64,000 nt of DNA, from contig NZ_JACRSU010000003.1 of assembly GCF_014384785.1 (NCBI RefSeq), positions 434,001 through 498,000 of the forward strand. Direction: 5' to 3'. Below are positions 7,610 to 16,077 of this stretch, one piece after another. Made by a program: the position numbers and the translations under genes. The notes under the pieces were generated by a model. The model was not told the DNA's origin. It did not search any database and saw only the letters and a list, made by a program, of their open reading frames with translations. The stretch's first letter is position 1; each line of letters begins with the position of its first letter. Source of the DNA: Congzhengia minquanensis (GTDB lineage Bacteria; Bacillota; Clostridia; UBA1381; UBA9506).

Positions 7610-8017
7610 ATGGCTGAGGTAACCATCAGGGCAGAGTTTCAGACTTCAGTTGAAACTGTTTGGAATGTTGTTACAGACAATGAGCGGTACGGCTGGCGGA
7701 GTGATTTGGAAAAAATTGAACTGTCGGAGGACAAAAATATGTTTACAGAAATCTCCTGCGGCGGCATTAAAACAAACTTCACCATTACGGAAAAGAAGCC
7801 TTTTGAGCGGTATGCCTTTGACATGAAAAACAAAAATATGCAGGGGCGCTGGATAGGAAAGTTTGTACGCGGCGGCAATGGCGGCTGCATCATCGAATTT
7901 ACAGAAAACGTAACTGCGTTTTCACCGTTTTTGAACCTGTTTGTAAAGTCTTACTTAAAAAAACAGCAGAAACAGTATGTGAAAGATTTAAAAAAGGCAT
8001 TAGGAGAGGAAGGGTGA
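7610..8017 (+). CDS. SRPBCC-family (START-like) protein
   Basis: A 135-residue protein with the pattern of the polyketide-cyclase/START-like SRPBCC superfamily: an N-terminal strand and helix (IRAEFQTSVETVWNVVTDN), several beta strands, and a long C-terminal helix that is lysine-rich (YLKKQQKQYVKDLKKAL). Members bind hydrophobic ligands in a central cavity; the ligand here is unknown. No signal peptide is visible. ATG 7610 is preceded by a GGGGG site at a wide spacing. It ends one base before the phosphoesterase gene, so the two are co-transcribed. Confidence 0.75.
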   Translation: MAEVTIRAEFQTSVETVWNVVTDNERYGWRSDLEKIELSEDKNMFTEISCGGIKTNFTITEKKPFERYAFDMKNKNMQGRWIGKFVRGGNGGCIIEFTENVTAFSPFLNLFVKSYLKKQQKQYVKDLKKALGEEG

Positions 8018-8018
8018 C

Positions 8019-8717
8019 ATGCCGAAACTTTTTGCAATTTCAGATTTGCACCTGAGCTTTTCAGCAGACAAGCCCATGAACGTTTTTGGTAGCAGATGGG
8101 ACAACTATGAAGAACGCCTGCGTCAGAACTGGCAGGAGCAGGTTTCAAAGGATGATGTTGTGCTGATGCCGGGGGACACTTCATGGGCAACATATGTGAA
8201 AGACGCGGCATGCGATTTTCATTTTATTGAAAAGCTGAACGGAACCAAAATAATTTCAAAGGGCAACCACGACTATTGGTGGGAAACGTTGTCAAAGTTA
8301 AATCTGTTTTTGGAAACGAATCGGTTTTCCACCATACGGTTTGTGCACAACACCACAGAGGTGTTTGGAAACGTTGCGGTATGCGGCACGAAAGGATATC
8401 CGGAAACAGAGCAGGAGCCGGACTGCGATGAGGAACGAAAGCTTTACCGCAGGGAGCTGGTTCGCTTAGAAAATGCGATTTCAGAGGCGAAAAAGACCGG
8501 CGCAGAGAAGATAATTGTGATGCTGCACTATCCGCCCGGCGCAAACTCGGCCTTTGCAAAAGTTATGCAGGAGGAGAATGTGGACTTTTGTGTGTTCGGA
8601 CATCTTCACGGCGGATATTTTAAAAATGCGGTGCAGGGGAATGTGCGCGGCGTAGAATACCGCTTGGTTTCCTGCGACTATTTAAAATTTGAGCCGCTGA
8701 AAATCTGCGAATTTTAA
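8019..8717 (+). CDS. Metallophosphoesterase (calcineurin-like)
   Basis: A 232-residue metal-dependent phosphoesterase. Motifs appear in order: SDLHL at the N-terminus, PGDTSWA where GD is the metal-binding pair, GNHDYWW, MLHYPP and GHLHGG. These give the usual two-metal site of the calcineurin-like superfamily. The second motif lacks the more common GDxxD spacing, which is normal for this clostridial subgroup. The substrate cannot be predicted; cyclic nucleotides, phosphodiesters or nucleotides are all possible. Its stop codon overlaps the stop of the convergent AraC gene, with no terminator between them. Confidence 0.85.
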   Translation: MPKLFAISDLHLSFSADKPMNVFGSRWDNYEERLRQNWQEQVSKDDVVLMPGDTSWATYVKDAACDFHFIEKLNGTKIISKGNHDYWWETLSKLNLFLETNRFSTIRFVHNTTEVFGNVAVCGTKGYPETEQEPDCDEERKLYRRELVRLENAISEAKKTGAEKIIVMLHYPPGANSAFAKVMQEENVDFCVFGHLHGGYFKNAVQGNVRGVEYRLVSCDYLKFEPLKICEF

Positions 8718-9580
8718 AACGGGTGTTTTTTATCTGCCTGAGAAAGGCCCACTTTCGGAGAGCACCCGTAGGCCTTTGTGTAGGCTTTGTAAAAGGAGGA
8801 ATAGCCCGAAAAGCCGGCGCTGACACACGCGCTGCTGATGGTTTCGCCGCTGCGGCACAGATCGCGGATTAACAGCAAACGCTTGTTGGTGATGTAACTG
8901 CTAATGGTGTAGCCTGTGTGCTCGCGGAACACGCGGCACAAGTGATATTTTGATACAAAAAACTGTTCTGACAGATGCCCTAACGACAAGTCGCCGTCTA
9001 AATTTTGGTTGATGTAGTCAATCACCTTGCGGACGGTGGAGTTTGGTTTAGAGTCTGCGTCCGCTGCGGGCTGCATGTGGTTTAAGGCGTGCAGAATTTC
9101 CACCATGGCGCATTTTTTCACTGTGTCGCAGGCTGGTGTTTGTTCTTTTTCATATTTTTCAATTCTTGGCAGAATGTCTGCAATTTCAGAAACGGACACC
9201 AGACCGCCTGGAATCAGGTTGTTTTTTCCTGCCGGACGGTTCAAGAAAATATTTTTATACATCTTACAATTGTTTTTTTCAAAAAAATCGTGGGAGATGT
9301 TAATGACAATACGCTCATAGTCTGCCGGTCCGGTTGGATAAATGTCGTGCATCTCATTGTCCCGAATGATAATTGTGTCATAGGGGCGAAGCGGATAGGT
9401 AGAGCCCTCAACCACGAATTTCATGTTTCCCTTTATAAAAATAAAAATTTCATAACTGTCGTGGGTGTGCAGAGCAAAATCCTCCCGGGCAGGGTGCAGG
9501 CTCAGTTTGCGGAAATAGGTCATGGTTTTGTCCTCTGTTTGGAAGGAACTAAGCGTAACGCTGGGGGCATATTGGTTCAT
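8714..9580 (-). CDS. AraC-family transcriptional regulator of the uronate operon
   Basis: A 288-residue regulator with an N-terminal cupin-like sensing domain (residues about 10-140; LHPAREDFALHTHDSYEIF is typical) and two C-terminal AraC helix-turn-helix units (about 185-285, with LSEQFFVSKYHLCRVFREHT and SAGFSGYSSFYKAYTKAYG). Such proteins usually activate carbohydrate catabolic genes when sugar is bound. It is divergent from the seven-gene uronate operon, its probable target. ATG at 9580 has AAAGGAG at nine bases; the ATG at 9589 lies directly on that site. The cupin ligand would be a uronate or related sugar by context only. Confidence 0.88.
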   Translation of the reverse strand: MNQYAPSVTLSSFQTEDKTMTYFRKLSLHPAREDFALHTHDSYEIFIFIKGNMKFVVEGSTYPLRPYDTIIIRDNEMHDIYPTGPADYERIVINISHDFFEKNNCKMYKNIFLNRPAGKNNLIPGGLVSVSEIADILPRIEKYEKEQTPACDTVKKCAMVEILHALNHMQPAADADSKPNSTVRKVIDYINQNLDGDLSLGHLSEQFFVSKYHLCRVFREHTGYTISSYITNKRLLLIRDLCRSGETISSACVSAGFSGYSSFYKAYTKAYGCSPKVGLSQADKKHPF

Positions 9581-9609
9581 TTGCAGCATCTCCTTTCGGT
9601 TCTTGTTTT

Positions 9610-9638
9610 ATCATAGCACAAAACAGCAATATTTTCAA
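9610..9638 (-). promoter_or_regulatory. Promoter of the AraC-family gene
   Basis: On the minus strand: -35 TTGAAA (9633-9638), 17-base spacer, -10 TATGAT (9610-9615), about 30 bases before the ATG. Confidence 0.75.
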
Positions 9639-9658
9639 GGTTTTTCACAATAAACACA

Positions 9659-9687
9659 TTGTAATATGCAAATATTTGTATTATAAT
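9659..9687 (+). promoter_or_regulatory. Promoter of the uronate operon, with an internal palindrome
   Basis: A -35 TTGTAA (9659-9664), 17-base spacer and perfect -10 TATAAT (9682-9687). The spacer holds the palindrome CAAATATTTG (9669-9678), a plausible binding site for the divergent regulator. Confidence 0.8.
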
Positions 9688-9721
9688 GATTTTGTAACCA
9701 AGATATAAAGGAGTGCGATTT

Positions 9722-10576
9722 ATGAGCTATTCATTTACAATTTCCGGCTTTTCAGATGAAATTGATTCAAACGTGGTGAAGCAGTTTGAGCATCTGAACA
9801 AGCTGGGAATTTCTTATTTTGAGCCCCGGGGCATTGATGGAAAAAATATTGCCGATTTAGACGACGGCGAGGTTTTGGCATTAAAAGAAAAAATGGACCA
9901 ATACGGCATTAAGGTTTCCTCCATTGGTTCGCCCATTGGTAAAATTTCGATTAACGATCCAATGGAGCCCCACATGGAAAAACTTGCCCGTGTGATAAAA
10001 ACAGCAAAAATGTTAGACACAAAGTATATTCGGGTGTTCAGCTTTTTTATTCCAGAGGGGGAAGACCCGGCAAATTATAAAGAAGAAGTGCTTTCCCGCA
10101 TGAAGCAGATGGTGGCGCTGGCGGAAAAAGAAGGCGTTGTTCTTTTGCACGAAAACGAAAAGGGCATTTACGGCGACATTGCGTCCCGCTGTAAAGACAT
10201 TTTTGAGGCCGTAAAGTCTCCTGCTTTGGGCTGCGTGTTCGACCCGGCAAATTTTGTTCAGTGCGGGCAAACGGTTTATCCTGACGGGTTCCAATTGCTA
10301 AAGCCCTACCTTACCTATATGCATATTAAAGACGCAAAGCAGGACGGAACTGTGGTTCCCTCGGGCTTTGGCGAGGGTGGACTGAAAAAGATTATTTCAG
10401 AACTGAAAAAGATGGACTATCAGGGATTTTTAAGCTTAGAGCCACATCTGGGCAGCTTTGAGGGCTTAGCGGCCTTAGAGCTTTCTGACGAGATGTTAAA
10501 GCTGGAAGAAAGCGGGCCGGACAAATTTACAATGGCCTATGAAGCGCTGAAAAATATTATTGACGAAAAACAATAA
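9722..10576 (+). CDS. Sugar phosphate isomerase/epimerase (xylose-isomerase-like TIM barrel), first copy
   Basis: A 284-residue AP-endonuclease-2-like TIM barrel protein. Candidate metal-binding positions are in LLHENEKGI, CVFDPANF, YMHIKDA and LSLEPHL, the usual Glu-Asp-His-Glu arrangement. Members act as epimerases, isomerases, dehydratases or beta-eliminases on sugars. ATG at 9722 follows AAAGGAG. It is first in the uronate operon, with a Gfo/Idh/MocA oxidoreductase 29 bases downstream. In characterised systems such pairs oxidise a sugar at C3 and then eliminate the aglycone or epimerise the product; that role here is inference. It is only distantly similar to the second copy at 11799. Confidence 0.85.
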   Translation: MSYSFTISGFSDEIDSNVVKQFEHLNKLGISYFEPRGIDGKNIADLDDGEVLALKEKMDQYGIKVSSIGSPIGKISINDPMEPHMEKLARVIKTAKMLDTKYIRVFSFFIPEGEDPANYKEEVLSRMKQMVALAEKEGVVLLHENEKGIYGDIASRCKDIFEAVKSPALGCVFDPANFVQCGQTVYPDGFQLLKPYLTYMHIKDAKQDGTVVPSGFGEGGLKKIISELKKMDYQGFLSLEPHLGSFEGLAALELSDEMLKLEESGPDKFTMAYEALKNIIDEKQ

Positions 10577-10605
10577 TTTCTTTAAAAGAAAGGAAGTTAA
10601 AAGCC

Positions 10606-11781
10606 ATGGATAAGGTAAGAATTGGTATTATTGGTCTTGGTAACATGGGTACCAGCCACGCAGTACATATCACAGAGGGCAAGGTGCCCCGCATGGAGCT
10701 TGCTGCAATTTGCGATATTGCAGAGGCGAGAAGAACCTATGCAGAGGAGCATTTTCCGGGCGTTAAGGTGTTTGACAACGCCACAGACATGTATAAAAGC
10801 GGTTTGCTCGACGCGGTTATCATTGCCGTTCCTCACTACAGCCACCCGCCCCTCGCAATTGAGGCGTTTTCCTATGGGCTTCATGTAATGACAGAAAAGC
10901 CCGCAGGCGTTTATACCAAACAGGTTTTGGAAATGAACGAGGCGGCTAAAAAGTCCGGCAAGGTGTTCGGAATTATGTATAACCAGAGAACAAACCCTGT
11001 TTATCAGAAAATCCGCAGCATGATACAGCGCGGCGATTTAGGCGAAATTAAACGGATTACATGGATTATTACCAACTGGTACCGCAAACAGAGCTACCAC
11101 GACAGCAGCGCGTGGCGCTCTACCTGGAAGGACGAGGGCGGCGGCACGCTGATTAACCAGAACCCCCACCAGCTAGACCTTTGGCAGTGGATGTTCGGCA
11201 TGCCGGAGAAAATCATGTCGTTTTGCTCTTTCGGAAGATTTTACAACATTGAGGTGGAAGACGACGTAACCGCCTACATGCAGTATAAAAACGGCACCAC
11301 CGGCGTGTATATTACCTCCACCGGCGAAACGCCGGGAACAAACCGCTTAGAAATTGCCTGCGACATGGGCCAGCTGATTATTGAAGACAACAAAATTAAA
11401 TTTAAGAGAAATATTATGTCTGAGCGTGAATATAACCGGACGGACACAGATAGCATTTTCGGCAGCTTGGAATATTGGAACTGCGACATTCCGGTGGATT
11501 CCTCCGGCGGAGAGCAGCACGTAGGAATTTTAAAGAACTTTACTGCAGCCATTTTAGATGGGGAGAAGCTGCTTGCGCCGGGCTATGAGGGAATAAACGG
11601 CTTAACCATTTCTAACGCCATTCACTACAGTGCGTTTACAAACAAGTGGGCGGACGTGACGAATTTCCCCCACGACGAGTTTTATGAACTGCTTCAGGAG
11701 AAAATTAAAAACTCTACATTTAAAAAAGAAGTGAAAGAACAGAAAACGCTGGACGCAGATTCCATGTCGTCGACACACTAA
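10606..11781 (+). CDS. Gfo/Idh/MocA-family oxidoreductase, first copy
   Basis: A 391-residue NAD(P)-dependent sugar dehydrogenase. The Rossmann motif GIIGLGNMGTSH opens the protein, TEKPAG (residues about 96-101) marks the catalytic lysine region, and DEGGGTLINQNPHQLDLWQW carries the substrate-binding histidine region. The C-terminal extension of about 40 polar residues is longer than in many family members. These enzymes often oxidise a hydroxyl (commonly C3) of a hexose or glycoside. It lies between the two isomerase-like genes, so its partner is probably one of them. The substrate is unknown, with a glucuronide or uronate likely from context. Confidence 0.88.
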   Translation: MDKVRIGIIGLGNMGTSHAVHITEGKVPRMELAAICDIAEARRTYAEEHFPGVKVFDNATDMYKSGLLDAVIIAVPHYSHPPLAIEAFSYGLHVMTEKPAGVYTKQVLEMNEAAKKSGKVFGIMYNQRTNPVYQKIRSMIQRGDLGEIKRITWIITNWYRKQSYHDSSAWRSTWKDEGGGTLINQNPHQLDLWQWMFGMPEKIMSFCSFGRFYNIEVEDDVTAYMQYKNGTTGVYITSTGETPGTNRLEIACDMGQLIIEDNKIKFKRNIMSEREYNRTDTDSIFGSLEYWNCDIPVDSSGGEQHVGILKNFTAAILDGEKLLAPGYEGINGLTISNAIHYSAFTNKWADVTNFPHDEFYELLQEKIKNSTFKKEVKEQKTLDADSMSSTH

Positions 11782-11798
11782 AAGGAGAGATTAAAGTT

Positions 11799-12560
11799 AT
11801 GGATAAACGAATTGGAGCACAGTTATATTCCTTGCGTACATTTTTGGAAAAACCGGAGGATTTAGACCCCACTTTTGCAAAAGTTGCGGACATCGGCTAC
11901 AAAACCATTCAGGTTTCAGGACTGGGGCCTATGCCGTATTCTCTCATTAAAGAAAAGGCCGACCAGCACGGCTTGGAAATTGTCTGCACCCACATGGGCA
12001 TGGACAGATATATTCACGAAATTGACGGCGTTATTGCGGACCACAAAGCAATGGACTGCAAAATTGCCGGTATTGGTGCAATGCCCGGCGAATACCGTGA
12101 GGATTTGGACGCCTTAAAAAAGTCGATTAACCATTTTAATAAATTTTCAGAGGAGCTGGGCAAAGAGGGCATTACCTTTGGCTACCACAACCACGGGTTT
12201 GAGTTTGTGAAGCTTGACGGCAAGTTTATTATGGATTATATCGTAGAAAACACAGACATCAGTTTCATTGTAGATACATATTGGTTTGCGTTTGCAGGAA
12301 TCGACCCGGCGGCGTATATTAAAAAGCTGGGCAAGCGTGCCATTGTGGTGCATTTTAAAGATTTAAAAGCCCTGCCAAACAACACGGTGACCATGTGTGA
12401 GGTTATGGAAGGCAACTTAAACTGGGATTCCATTATCAAAGCCTGTGAAGAAGCAGGAGCAGGCTATGCTATGGTGGAACAGGACAACGCGCCGGACGGC
12501 GACGCGTTTGCCAGCATGGCGCTGAGCTATAAAAATTTGACCACAAAGGGCTTTATTTAA
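11799..12560 (+). CDS. Sugar phosphate isomerase/epimerase (xylose-isomerase-like TIM barrel), second copy
   Basis: A 253-residue TIM barrel protein of the same superfamily as the gene at 9722. It begins IGAQLYSLRTFLEKP, a common opening for this clade. Probable metal-binding or catalytic positions are YHNHGFEF, FIVDTYWFAFAG, VVHFKDL and MVEQDNAP. It sits 17 bases after the first oxidoreductase with an AAAGGAGAG ribosome site. In similar clusters this type isomerises or eliminates 3-keto-sugar derivatives. No specific substrate can be assigned. Confidence 0.86.
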   Translation: MDKRIGAQLYSLRTFLEKPEDLDPTFAKVADIGYKTIQVSGLGPMPYSLIKEKADQHGLEIVCTHMGMDRYIHEIDGVIADHKAMDCKIAGIGAMPGEYREDLDALKKSINHFNKFSEELGKEGITFGYHNHGFEFVKLDGKFIMDYIVENTDISFIVDTYWFAFAGIDPAAYIKKLGKRAIVVHFKDLKALPNNTVTMCEVMEGNLNWDSIIKACEEAGAGYAMVEQDNAPDGDAFASMALSYKNLTTKGFI

Positions 12561-12584
12561 AACGGCCGGAAAGGAACGAGCGTT

Positions 12585-13601
12585 ATGTTACATGCCGCAA
12601 TTGTGGGATACGGCAACATTGGCCCCACCCATGCCGCGGGGCTGAAAACGGCGGAATTTGCGAACCTTAGCGTGATTTGCGATATTCAGGCGGACAGGGC
12701 CAAAAAAGGGGCGGCAGAGTACGGCTGCCGCGCGGTTTCTGATTATGATGAAGTTTTAAAGGACGGCAGCGTTGATGTTGTTCATGTCTGTACGCCCCAT
12801 TACCTGCATAAGGACATGGCGGTGAAAGCGCTTTCTGCCGGCAAGCATGTGGTATTGGAAAAACCTCTTTCCATGAACAAGGCTGAGCTTAAGGAGCTAA
12901 TTTCAGCGCAGGAAACCTTCGGGAAAAAGGTTTGTGTCATGTTCCAAAACCGGAAGAATAACGCTGTTCAGGTGTTAAAGGAACTGACAGACAGCAAAAA
13001 ATTCGGTAAACTTCTTGCCATTTCCGGTTTTATGACCTGGGACAGGGACGAAGCCTATTACGCCCAGGACGAATGGCGCGGGAAATGGGCAACCGAGGGC
13101 GGCGGCGTGCTGATAAACCAATCGGTGCATCTTTTGGATTTAATGGGCTACATCGGCGGAAAAATTGAGGCGGTGAAAGCCTCCATTTCCACTAAGCGGC
13201 TTGCGGGCGTTGTTGAGGTGGAGGACACGGCTGACGCGCTGCTGTTTTATGAGAACGGCATGCGGGGCTGCTTCTATGCGTCCAATGCATATGCCACAAC
13301 CACGCCTTTTCAGCTAACCGCCGAGTTTGAGCTGGGCAGGATCCGCTACAGCGACAATTTTTTGTATGAGATTAAAAACGGGGAAGCGCCCCGGATTGTT
13401 GCGGGTAACGACATGAACACCCCGGGAAAATCCTGCTGGGGCTCCGGCCATGCACAGGTGATTGACGAGTTTTATAAAGCGCTTGAAAACGAAACAGACG
13501 ACTTTCTGGCCTTAAGCACGGGGGTCGATACGTCAAATCTTTTATTCTCCATTTATGAGAGCGCAAAGGACGGAGGAAAACAGGTAAAATTAACAGACTG
13601 A
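12585..13601 (+). CDS. Gfo/Idh/MocA-family oxidoreductase, second copy
   Basis: A 338-residue NAD(P)-dependent oxidoreductase with [13 protein letters not shown] as its Rossmann motif, [11 protein letters not shown] for the lysine region and [19 protein letters not shown] in the substrate domain. It is clearly a different subfamily from the copy at 10606, which suggests a separate step rather than a simple duplication. The spacing to neighbours (24 and 13 bases) places it firmly in the uronate operon. One oxidoreductase could make the keto intermediate and the other could regenerate NAD or reduce the freed keto-sugar; this is inference. Confidence 0.88.
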   Translation: MLHAAIVGYGNIGPTHAAGLKTAEFANLSVICDIQADRAKKGAAEYGCRAVSDYDEVLKDGSVDVVHVCTPHYLHKDMAVKALSAGKHVVLEKPLSMNKAELKELISAQETFGKKVCVMFQNRKNNAVQVLKELTDSKKFGKLLAISGFMTWDRDEAYYAQDEWRGKWATEGGGVLINQSVHLLDLMGYIGGKIEAVKASISTKRLAGVVEVEDTADALLFYENGMRGCFYASNAYATTTPFQLTAEFELGRIRYSDNFLYEIKNGEAPRIVAGNDMNTPGKSCWGSGHAQVIDEFYKALENETDDFLALSTGVDTSNLLFSIYESAKDGGKQVKLTD

Positions 13602-13614
13602 AGGAGGAAAAAAC

Positions 13615-14655
13615 ATGCAGATGACCTTTCGATGGTATGGGGACGATGACCCGGTAACGCTTTCTAAAATCCGCCAGATTCCGGGCATGACAGGAATTGT
13701 TTCCGCCATTTATGATATTCCGGTTGGCGAGGTTTGGCCGGGGGAAAAAATTAAAGCATTAAAAGAAAAGGTTGAAAGCGCAGGGCTAAAGCTTTCTGTT
13801 ATTGAAAGCGTTCCGGTACACGAGGACATTAAAATGGGCACGGGAGACCGGGACAGATATATTGAAAATTACTGCCAAACCCTGAAAAACCTATCTAAAT
13901 TCGGCATTGACTGTGTGTGCTATAACTTTATGCCGGTGTTCGACTGGACGCGCTCCGACCTGGCCCATGAGCTTCCAGACGGTTCCAACGCCTTAGTTTA
14001 CTATAAAGACCAGGTGGCGCATATGGACCCGGTAAAGGGCGATTTGTCGCTCCCGGGCTGGGACGCAAGCTACACAAAAGACTCTTTGGCGCGGCTTTTG
14101 GAAAGCTACAGCAAAATTACGGAAGAGGACATGTGGAACAACTTAAAATATTTCTTAGACAAGGTGATTAAGGTTGCCGAGGAAGTGCACATCAAAATGG
14201 CAATTCATCCGGACGACCCACCCTGGAGCATTTTCGGCCTGCCGAGAATTATTACCAGCAAGCAGAACTTAGAGCGGTTTTTAAAGCTTTATGACAGCAA
14301 ATATAACGGCTTAACGCTGTGCAGCGGCTCGCTGGGGGTAACAGAGTCGAACGACGTGGTGGACATGATTTATTCGTTTGCGGACAGAATTCATTTTGCT
14401 CATGTGCGGAACGTGAAAATCACGGAGGACGGCTCTTTTGAAGAGTCTGCACACCTTTCCTCCTGCGGGTCGTTAGACATTGTAAAAATTATGAAAGCGT
14501 ATCACGACACGGGATTTACCGGATACGTGCGTCCCGACCACGGCAGAATGATTTGGGGCGAAACAGGCCGCCCGGGCTATGGCTTATATGACAGAGCGCT
14601 GGGCGCGACCTATATTAACGGTATCTGGGAAACCCTTGAAAAATTAGACAAGTAA
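13615..14655 (+). CDS. uxuA: Mannonate dehydratase
   Basis: A 346-residue UxuA that dehydrates D-mannonate to 2-keto-3-deoxy-D-gluconate. The start [16 protein letters not shown] and the motifs [34 protein letters not shown] and [11 protein letters not shown] are diagnostic for this TIM-barrel, metal-dependent family. A GGAGGAAA site lies before the ATG. It is encoded just before uxaC, so the operon covers the glucuronate branch. No KDG kinase or aldolase gene, which the product needs, is in the window. Confidence 0.97.
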   Translation: MQMTFRWYGDDDPVTLSKIRQIPGMTGIVSAIYDIPVGEVWPGEKIKALKEKVESAGLKLSVIESVPVHEDIKMGTGDRDRYIENYCQTLKNLSKFGIDCVCYNFMPVFDWTRSDLAHELPDGSNALVYYKDQVAHMDPVKGDLSLPGWDASYTKDSLARLLESYSKITEEDMWNNLKYFLDKVIKVAEEVHIKMAIHPDDPPWSIFGLPRIITSKQNLERFLKLYDSKYNGLTLCSGSLGVTESNDVVDMIYSFADRIHFAHVRNVKITEDGSFEESAHLSSCGSLDIVKIMKAYHDTGFTGYVRPDHGRMIWGETGRPGYGLYDRALGATYINGIWETLEKLDK

Positions 14656-14666
14656 GGGAGAACGCA

Positions 14667-16067
14667 ATGAAAAAATTTATGGACGAAAATTTTCTTCTGG
14701 AAACAGAAACGGCCAAAAAGCTGTTTTTTGAAGTAGCTAAGGATTTGCCGATTTACGACTATCACTGTCATTTGTCCCCGGAAGAAATTTATGAAGATAA
14801 ACAGTTTAAAAACATCACCGAGGTTTGGCTGGGCGGCGACCACTACAAGTGGCGCTTTATGCGCTGGATGGGCGTGCCGGAAGAGCAAATTACAGGCAGC
14901 GCCTCAGACTACGACAAGTTTTTGGCCTATGCAAAGGCCATTCAGTTTGCGGCGGGCAACCCGCTTTACCACTGGTCACACTTAGAACTGCAGCGGTATT
15001 TTGGCATTTATGAAACGTTGACGGAGAAAACTGCACCTAAGATTTGGGAAAAAGCGAACGCGATTATTGCAAGCGGCGACTTTTCTGCAAGAAAGCTCAT
15101 TGAAAAGTCGAACGTGGCGTTTATCGGCACCACCGACGACCCCACCAGTGATTTAAAATATCACCTCGCTCTGGCGGAGGACAAAAATTTTAAAACAACC
15201 GTGAAACCAACGTTCCGCCCCGACCCGGCGGTGAACATTCAAAAGGACGGATTTGCCGAATATATTGAAAAGCTGGGCGCGGTTTGCGGCACGACAATTT
15301 CTGATATTGACGGGCTGTATGACGCACTTCGGTCACGAATTGAATTTTTCCATCAGGCCGGCAGCAGAATTTCCGATCACGGTATTGTGAGCGTTCCGTT
15401 CTTAAAGGCGGATAAAAACGAGGTAGACGCCATCTTTAAAAAGGCGCTCAGCGGTGAAACGGTAAGCGACTGTGAAGCTGAAAAATATCAGACGGCAGTT
15501 ATGCTGTTCTGCGGAAAAGAGTATGCTGCGCGCGGCTGGGTAATGCAGCTTCACGCAGCGGCAATCCGCAACAACAACACGCCCATGTTTAAAAAGTTAG
15601 GACCCGACACGGGTTTTGATTCCATTTTGAATGTAAACCTGGCGGAAAAATTGTCTCGCTTTATGGACACGCTGTTGATTGACGGGAATCTTCCGAAAAC
15701 TATTTTGTATAGCTTAAGCCCCATCGACAACTCTCTGCTGGTTTCCATGGCGGGCAATTTTGAGGGTGACGGCATTAAAGGCAAAATTCAGCACGGCTCG
15801 GCATGGTGGTTCAACGACCATATCGACGGTATGTTAGATCAGATGAAAACTTTGGGGAATCTTGGCGCGCTGGCCTCTTTTGTGGGTATGCTGACAGACT
15901 CGAGAAGCTTCTTGTCCTACCCCCGGCATGAATATTTCAGAAGAATTCTCTGCAATTTAATCGGTGGCTGGGTGGAAAACGGCATGTATGCCGACGACCG
16001 GGAAATTTTAGATAAACTCATTGCAGACGTTTGCTTTAACAACGCGAAAAACTATTTTTTAATGTAA
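14667..16067 (+). CDS. uxaC: Glucuronate isomerase (uronate isomerase)
   Basis: A 466-residue amidohydrolase-superfamily enzyme that interconverts D-glucuronate with D-fructuronate, and D-galacturonate with D-tagaturonate. The metal-binding YDYHCHLSPEEIYED (residues about 30-44) near the N-terminus, MQLHAAAIRNNN, and SARWF-like region near GSAWWFNDHIDGM fit the family, as do the C-terminal TDSRSFLSYPRHEYFRR residues. It is preceded by a GGGAG site and lies 11 bases after uxuA. It provides the substrate for the SDR that follows. Length is typical. Confidence 0.97.
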   Translation: MKKFMDENFLLETETAKKLFFEVAKDLPIYDYHCHLSPEEIYEDKQFKNITEVWLGGDHYKWRFMRWMGVPEEQITGSASDYDKFLAYAKAIQFAAGNPLYHWSHLELQRYFGIYETLTEKTAPKIWEKANAIIASGDFSARKLIEKSNVAFIGTTDDPTSDLKYHLALAEDKNFKTTVKPTFRPDPAVNIQKDGFAEYIEKLGAVCGTTISDIDGLYDALRSRIEFFHQAGSRISDHGIVSVPFLKADKNEVDAIFKKALSGETVSDCEAEKYQTAVMLFCGKEYAARGWVMQLHAAAIRNNNTPMFKKLGPDTGFDSILNVNLAEKLSRFMDTLLIDGNLPKTILYSLSPIDNSLLVSMAGNFEGDGIKGKIQHGSAWWFNDHIDGMLDQMKTLGNLGALASFVGMLTDSRSFLSYPRHEYFRRILCNLIGGWVENGMYADDREILDKLIADVCFNNAKNYFLM

Positions 16068-16077
16068 AGGAAGATTG

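Noticed and set aside
9722..12560. Tandem duplication of an oxidoreductase-isomerase gene pair
   Set aside because: The two isomerase-like and two oxidoreductase proteins differ in length and motifs throughout, so they are distinct subfamilies rather than a recent duplication.
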